64,000 nt of DNA from Tectiglobus sp965223355 (GTDB lineage Bacteria; Pseudomonadota; Alphaproteobacteria; Rhizobiales; Hyphomicrobiaceae). The notes below the pieces were generated by a model. It did not search any database. It had not been told where the DNA came from and saw only the letters and a list, made by a program, of their open reading frames with translations. Each line of letters opens with the position of its first letter. The stretch's first letter is position 1. The translations under genes were made by a program, and so were the position numbers. Of this stretch, positions 59,434 through 64,000 are shown piece by piece. The DNA lies in NCBI GenBank assembly GCA_965223355.1, contig CBDCWE010000003.1:4588001-4652000 (forward strand). The letters run 5' to 3'.

Positions 59434-60945
59434 CTGTCATCCCGTGGCTCGTCCACGGGACCCATTTCGCCGCTGGCGCCGAGATATCGGCAAGCAGCGC
59501 CCTCGCGCCGAACGCCGCATTGGCGAACGCTGCCGCGCGATGGATCCCGGTGACGAGCACCGGGATGACAGATGTGGAGTTTCGTCTTGGAGCAACGCTT
59601 CGGCAACGGGCAAACCCCTCCGCTGTCATCCCGTGGCTTGGCCACGGGACCCATTTCACCGCTGGCGCCGAGATATTGGCAAGCAGCGCCCTCGCGCCGA
59701 ACGCCGCATCGGCGGTCCCGGCCGCGCGATGGATCCCGGTGACGAGCACCGGGATGACAGTCGTGGAGTTTGGTCTTGGGGCAACGCCTCGGCTACGGGC
59801 AAACCCCTCAGCTGTCATCCCGTGGCTCGTCCACGGGACCCATTTCGCCGCTGGCGCCGCGCCGCCGGCAAGCCGCACCGCCGCGCCGAGCGCCGCATTG
59901 GCGAATGCTGCCGGGCGATGGATCCCGGTGACGAGCACCGGGATGACAGTCGTGGAGTTTGGTCTTGGAGCAGCACCTCGGCAACGGGTAAACCTCTCAA
60001 CTGTCATCCCGTGGCTCGTCCACGGGACCCATTTCGCCGCAGGTGCCGCGCGGCCGGCAAGCCGCGCCGCCGCGCCGAACGCCGCATTGGCGGTCCCGGC
60101 CGGGCGATGGATCCCGGTGACGAGCACCGGGATGACAGTCGTGGAGTTTCGTCTTGGAGCAGCACCTCGGCAACAGGTAAACCCCTCCGCTGTCATCCCG
60201 TGGCTTGGCCGCGGGACCCATTTCACCGCTGGCGCCGAGATATCGGCAAGCCGCACCGCCGCGCCGAACGCCGCACCGGCGAACGCTGCCCGGCGATGGA
60301 TCCCGGTGACGAGCACCGGGATGACAGTCGTGGAGTTTGGTCTTGGAGCAGCACCTCGGCAACAGGTAAACCCCTCCGCTGTCATCCCGTGGCTCGTCCA
60401 CGGGACCCATTTCGCCGCTGGCGCCGCGCCGCCGGCAAGCCGCACCGCCGCGCCGAACGCCGCATTGGCGAACGCTGCCGCGCGATGGATCCCGGTGACG
60501 AGCACCGGGATGACAGTCGTGGAGTTTGGTCTTGGAGCAACGCCTCGGCAACGGGTAAACCCCTCAGCTGTCATCCCGTGGCTTGTCCACGGGACCCATT
60601 TCCCCGCTTGCGCTAAGATGTCGGCAAGCAGCACCGCCGCGCCGAACGCCGCATCGGCGGTCCCGGCCGCGCGATGGATCCCGGTGACGAGCACCGGGAT
60701 GACAGTCGTGGAGTTTCGTGTTGGAGCAACGCTTCGGCAACGGGTAAATCTCTCAACTGTCATCCCGTGGCTTGGCCACGGGACCCATTTCGCCGCTGGC
60801 GCCGAGATATTGGCAAGCAGCGCCCTCGCGCCGAACGCCGCATTGGCGAACGCTGCCGGACGATGGATCCCGGTGACGAGCACCGGGATGACAATTGTGG
60901 GGTTTCGTGTTGGAGCAGCGCCGCCGCAGTGCACACCGTGTCGGC
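59434..60945. repeat. Tandem array of eight 189-bp repeats with paired palindromes
   Basis: Units begin at 59434, 59623, 59812, 60001, 60190, 60379, 60568 and 60757: exactly 189 bases each time. Each unit has palindrome 1 (TCATCCCGTGGCT...CCACGGGA), a variable GC-rich middle with gccggcaag, and palindrome 2 (GATCCCGGTGACGAGCACC followed by GGGATGACA), then a linker of about 50 bases with tcttggagca. The unit's outer ends, CTGTCATCCCG and CGGGATGACA, are themselves inverted. The last unit is truncated after ggggtttcg. 189 is divisible by three, so each frame stays open and gives long false ORFs on both strands. Confidence 0.95.
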
Positions 60946-61002
60946 GAACGGTGCGGCGCCGACGGTTGTAGGCATGACTGAAAGCACAAGGATGGCCAGC
61001 AC

Positions 61003-61266
61003 ATGACGCCGATTGATGACTATTTGTCGATTACCAAGTTCTACGGCTCGGACTGGGCCGCGATGGTGTTTTCCTTCCTGCAGATCTACCTGTTGGGCAA
61101 CAAGCGGCCGAGCGGTTTCATCTTTGGCATGCTAGCCAATCTGTGCTGGGCGGCCTTTGGCCTGATGGTCGCCAGCATCGCCAACCCGGTTGCCAATGTC
61201 GTGTTTTTCATCCTCAACGTCAGAGGCTATCGTAATTGGAAACGGGCGGCGGCGGAGCAGCCTTGA
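61003..61266 (+). CDS. Small three-helix membrane protein
   Basis: This 87-residue protein has three hydrophobic stretches (WAAMVFSFLQIYLLG, FIFGMLANLCWAAFGLMVA, ANPVANVVFFILNVRGYRNW). Short proteins of this pattern (YLLGNKR, GYRNWKR) recur in alphaproteobacteria as PnuC/SWEET-like or unknown small membrane proteins; the family is not secured. ATG 61003 lies about 100 bases after the tandem array. The stop is TGA at 61264. No visible neighbour on the same strand gives a role. Confidence 0.65.
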   Translation: MTPIDDYLSITKFYGSDWAAMVFSFLQIYLLGNKRPSGFIFGMLANLCWAAFGLMVASIANPVANVVFFILNVRGYRNWKRAAAEQP

Positions 61267-61299
61267 ACCCGCACCGCCGGCGAACGGGCACGCCGTCGA

Positions 61300-62736
61300 T
61301 CAGGCCGCGTTCCAGCCCATCACCGACTTGGTCTCGAGGTATTCCTCAATGCCCGCCTCGCCCCACTCGCGGCCGTTGCCCGACTGTTTGGTGCCGCCGA
61401 ACGGCGCAAACGGGTCCGCGGCCGCCATGTTGATGTGGACCATACCGGCATTGAGCGCACGGGCCACGCGCCGCGCCCGCTCCGCATCGCCGGAAGCGAC
61501 GTAGGCGGCGAGACCGAACGGCGAGTCGTTGGCCTGGGCCACGGCGTCGGCCTCGTCTGCATAGCCGATAATCGCCAGCACCGGCCCGAAGATTTCCTCC
61601 TGCGCGATGGTCATGTCATTCTTGACGTCGGCAAACACCGTCGGCTTGACGTAGAAACCGGTGTCGAGGCCGTCGGGGCGTCCTTCGCCGCCGGTAACCA
61701 GTGTTGCGCCTTCGCAGATGCCCTTGGCGATGTAGCCCTGGATCTTGTTCCACTGGCGCTCGGAGACAACCGGCCCCATGGTGGTGTTGGCATTGGCGGG
61801 ATCGCCGACGACAAACTTGGCGGCCGCGGCTTTGGCAACCGCCGCGGCTTCACCGATGCGCGCTGCCGGCACCAGCATCCGCGTCGGCGCGTTACAGGAC
61901 TGGCCGGCATTGCGGAAGCAAAGATCAACGCCCTTGGCCACTTCCGCGGCGAAATCGCAGTCATCCAGCAGCACGTTGGCCGACTTGCCGCCAAGCTCCT
62001 GGCCGACCCGTTTGACCGTCGGTGCCGCCTTGATCGCAACATCGATACCGGCCGCCGTCGAGCCGGTAAATGAGATCGCATCGATGTCGGGATGCGCCGC
62101 CATCGCCGGCCCGACACCGTGGCCATCGCCATTGACAAGATTGAACACACCCTTGGGAACGCCGGCTTCTGCCAGGATCTCGGCCAGCAGCAGTGCCGAC
62201 AACGGCGCCACTTCGGATGGTTTCAAGACCATCGTGCAACCGGCCGCCAGCGCGCCGGCAATCTTGCAGGACATTTGGTTCGCCGGCCAGTTCCACGGCG
62301 TAATCATGCCGATCACGCCAATCGGCTCGCGCACGATCGCGGTTGATCCACGGTCTTCGTGGAAGGCAAACGTCTCAAGTACCTTGGCGGCGGTGCGGTA
62401 GTGGCCCATGCCGGCGCCGGCCTGAAAGCGGGTCGCAAAGCTGATCGGTGCGCCCATCTCCAGCGAGATCGTCTCGCCCATTTCGGCAAAGCGGGCCTTA
62501 TAGGCGGCCGCGACCTCGTTCAGGAGCGCGATGCGCTCTTGGCGCGTCGTCTTTGAATAGGACGCAAAAGCCGCCCGCGCCGCTGCAACCGCGTTGTTAA
62601 CGTCGTTCTCGTCGCCGAGACTGACCTTGCAGATGATTTGTTCGGTGGCCGGATTGACGACGTCCAGCATCGCACGATCACTGGCGTCGACCCACGCTCC
62701 GTTGATGTAGAATTGATTGGCTCTCTCGGCGATCAT
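61300..62736 (-). CDS. Aldehyde dehydrogenase family protein
   Basis: NAD(P)-dependent aldehyde oxidation. The 478-residue product has FINGAWVDASDRAMLDVVNP-like N-terminus (FYINGAWVDASDRAML), ITPWNWPANQMSCKIAGALA, SFTGSTAAGIDV, the general base glutamate in GQELGGKSANVLLDD, and the nucleophile cysteine in NAGQSCNAPTRMLV. EIFGPVLAIIGYADEADAV completes the family. ATG 62736 has GGGAGTGGGCC upstream. Substrate is unknown; no dehydrogenase or catabolic neighbour points to one. Its closest group is the general betaine/aromatic aldehyde type. Confidence 0.93.
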   Translation of the reverse strand: MIAERANQFYINGAWVDASDRAMLDVVNPATEQIICKVSLGDENDVNNAVAAARAAFASYSKTTRQERIALLNEVAAAYKARFAEMGETISLEMGAPISFATRFQAGAGMGHYRTAAKVLETFAFHEDRGSTAIVREPIGVIGMITPWNWPANQMSCKIAGALAAGCTMVLKPSEVAPLSALLLAEILAEAGVPKGVFNLVNGDGHGVGPAMAAHPDIDAISFTGSTAAGIDVAIKAAPTVKRVGQELGGKSANVLLDDCDFAAEVAKGVDLCFRNAGQSCNAPTRMLVPAARIGEAAAVAKAAAAKFVVGDPANANTTMGPVVSERQWNKIQGYIAKGICEGATLVTGGEGRPDGLDTGFYVKPTVFADVKNDMTIAQEEIFGPVLAIIGYADEADAVAQANDSPFGLAAYVASGDAERARRVARALNAGMVHINMAAADPFAPFGGTKQSGNGREWGEAGIEEYLETKSVMGWNAA

Positions 62737-62850
62737 GGCCCACTCCCGGTTCCAACTCATTGGCTGCGACTATGCAGCCGGACCGCCCGGCAGCAACAAA
62801 AAAAGGCAGCCGCAGCTGCCTCACATGGTCTCAAAATGTCAAAATGAACG

Positions 62851-62887
62851 AACAAACAAAACAAAGGGCCGCAGAACGCGGCCCTTT
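62851..62887 (-). terminator. Intrinsic terminator of the reverse membrane-protein gene
   Basis: Read on the minus strand: AAAGGGCCGC, a five-base loop, GCGGCCCTTT (10-bp perfect stem), then GTTTTGTTTGTT. It lies 11 bases after the stop of the 62898-63992 gene. Stem and U-rich run make it the clearest terminator in the window. Confidence 0.85.
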
Positions 62888-62897
62888 GAGTGCCTAA

Positions 62898-63992
62898 CTA
62901 GGCGGCCTTGACACTTGGAGCGGGCAACTTCTTATCCTCCGTTGCACTTGCCCCAGAACGAAGTGCGATACCAATGTAGCGCACGCGACCTGCGATTTTT
63001 GCTTTTTGAACGCCGAGATCACCAAACTCGCGACCAAATGTTGGAAGTGCGAGTGGCTCCTTTTCCTGTTCATCACACCATGCACAATAATCTTCGTACA
63101 GAGCGGTTGCTGTCAGGCTAGAGCCATCCTGGTTCTTGACGTTTTCCTTGTGGTAGCGCTCCACATCGTTGTCTGGAGCGACAGGTTCAGGTGCCAACGT
63201 TCGCTTGTCGTTGTTGGTATTGTCATTGGTGTTGTCATTGGCACCGACACGCGGTTCTTCAACCGCAATGGCAACCGGTTCAGCGGTTACAACAGGCAGC
63301 GGTTCGGTGAGCGTCTTCGGTGCTGCCGCCGCTACGGCAGGCTTGCGACGATCATGAACACGCCATTGGCTAAAGGCAATGTACATGCCAAGTCCGGATC
63401 CGACTTCAAGCAGCAGCGCGATGAAGATCACCAGCGCGGTTTGGATGTGTTCCAGCTTGACGCCGGGCACGAAAATGCCGGCCAAATCAGTCAAGACGGC
63501 TGCTTGGGGATCGGCGGACGAATGGCTGACAGTGCCACTTCGCCCTTCCAGTTTCACGTTGATCTGCGCGATCCTGGCTTCGAGCCTCGCCGCCTCGTTG
63601 GCAGACGCGAGCTCCGCTTGCAAGCCCGTGAAGGTGTCACAGAACCGGCGATTGGTCCTGCCCCTGGCCGATGTACAGCCTTTGGTCCACTTCCACTGTC
63701 GCTTGAGTTTGAGGCCGTTGATCTCACTTTGGACCGTCGCCGCCGGCCGATGCTGGGGAACCCAGCCGAGCTGGGCTGTCGCCCGCCCAAGGTCAGCGCG
63801 CAGATCCTTGTAAGTCTGGACCTCCGTGGCACGCGATCCCGCCGTATCCTGGCGGTTCAGCGCGGCGTGGCCGAGTGCAGACGTCAACGAATAAACCGTG
63901 ACGACCGTCCAGACCACCAGCGATGCGAACGCTTGCGCCCACATCTTGTTGCGAACTGCGGCGAATATGAAGAATGGAACCAGCGCCTTCAT
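62898..63992 (-). CDS. Probable mobile-element membrane protein with primase-C-like tail
   Basis: The 364 residues have an N-terminal membrane helix (WAQAFASLVVWTVVTVYSLT), a long coiled-coil-like region with cysteine-rich KGCTSARGRTNRRFCDTFTG and LARLEARIAQINVKLEGR-type sequence (EAARLEARIAQINVKLEG), and a second helix (IQTALVIFIALLLEVGSGLG). An Asn/Asp-rich linker (GANDNTNDNTNNDK) leads to a C-terminal segment (ATALYEDYCAWCDEQEKEPL, FGREFGDLGVQKAKIAGRVR) resembling the small C-terminal domain of phage/plasmid primases. Similar proteins occur in alphaproteobacterial prophages and plasmids. ATG 63992 is eight bases from the window edge, so a further upstream start cannot be excluded. Confidence 0.7.
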   Translation of the reverse strand: MKALVPFFIFAAVRNKMWAQAFASLVVWTVVTVYSLTSALGHAALNRQDTAGSRATEVQTYKDLRADLGRATAQLGWVPQHRPAATVQSEINGLKLKRQWKWTKGCTSARGRTNRRFCDTFTGLQAELASANEAARLEARIAQINVKLEGRSGTVSHSSADPQAAVLTDLAGIFVPGVKLEHIQTALVIFIALLLEVGSGLGMYIAFSQWRVHDRRKPAVAAAAPKTLTEPLPVVTAEPVAIAVEEPRVGANDNTNDNTNNDKRTLAPEPVAPDNDVERYHKENVKNQDGSSLTATALYEDYCAWCDEQEKEPLALPTFGREFGDLGVQKAKIAGRVRYIGIALRSGASATEDKKLPAPSVKAA

Positions 63993-64000
63993 ACAGTCGG

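Noticed and set aside
59434..60945. CRISPR array
   Set aside because: The repeats are 189 bp with internal palindromes and no unique spacers of constant length; not a CRISPR structure.
59339..60971. Long open frames on both strands (425, 483 and 521 codons) across 59.3-60.97 kb
   Set aside because: They arise from the 189-bp (63-codon) tandem array: the frames are low-complexity repeats of the same residues and no conserved protein is visible.

Overview
The window is GC-rich chromosomal DNA from an alphaproteobacterium. Several features support this: adjacent divK and pleD, an EipB/DUF1849 envelope protein, the small families DUF983, DUF3572 and DUF2232, the fabF-acpP-fabG-fabD cluster divergent from rpsF-rpsR-DUF2232-rplI-dnaB-alr-radA-cvpA-purF, and a gmk-yicC-mltG block. 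I cannot fix the order or genus; the gene order suits Rhodospirillales or Hyphomicrobiales-type lineages. No rRNA, tRNA or CRISPR array was seen.

Layout. 1-8.4 kb: dprA (5' end outside the window), topA, rnr, a DUF983 membrane protein, a NUDIX hydrolase and rpmG. 9.5-11.8 kb: divK-pleD (reverse) and a DUF3572 gene. 12-18 kb: ROK sugar kinase, eipB, a FemAB/GNAT-like protein, rsmA and an amidohydrolase. 18.2-22.2 kb: a small accessory island holding a broken IS256-type transposase, a PAS-like protein, a GNAT-like protein, an XRE regulator and a truncated IS1182-type transposase. 22.2-29.7 kb (reverse): gmk, yicC, mltG and the fatty-acid synthesis genes. 30-41.7 kb (forward): ribosomal proteins S6, S18 and L9, the replicative helicase, alanine racemase, RadA, CvpA, PurF, an orphan TAXI-like binding protein and an SDR enzyme. 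41.8-57 kb is mainly catabolic: an M48 protease, hydantoinase/oxoprolinase subunits A and B, a FAS1-type dehydratase/MaoC pair, a bactofilin, an agmatinase-family hydrolase coupled to a dimethylglycine/sarcosine dehydrogenase-like enzyme, a DUF2076 protein, an MFS transporter and a DSD1-type PLP enzyme. 57.2-58.8 kb: a phage-derived Mu-F-like gene and a membrane partner. 59.4-60.9 kb: a tandem array. The end holds a small membrane protein, an aldehyde dehydrogenase and a probable mobile-element membrane protein.

The most striking content is between genes. Family A is a ~137-bp, two-hairpin element with CTAG-like ends: twelve copies plus fragments. Its arms differ between copies by paired, compensating changes, and it supplies the stop codon of several genes. 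Family B is a ~150-180-bp element of five small hairpins in series, in eight copies. A third element (48430-48695) has 25-bp perfect terminal inverted repeats. A fourth structure is eight 189-bp direct repeats, each carrying two palindromes; the period is a multiple of three and creates long false ORFs on both strands. The transposase fragments at 18.4 and 21.3 kb both end exactly at family A copies, so these repeats probably take part in rearrangement.

The best candidate for an undescribed protein system is the 57.2-58.8 kb pair. Its first gene carries an in-frame TGA at codon 10, directly after a good ribosome-binding site and ATG.
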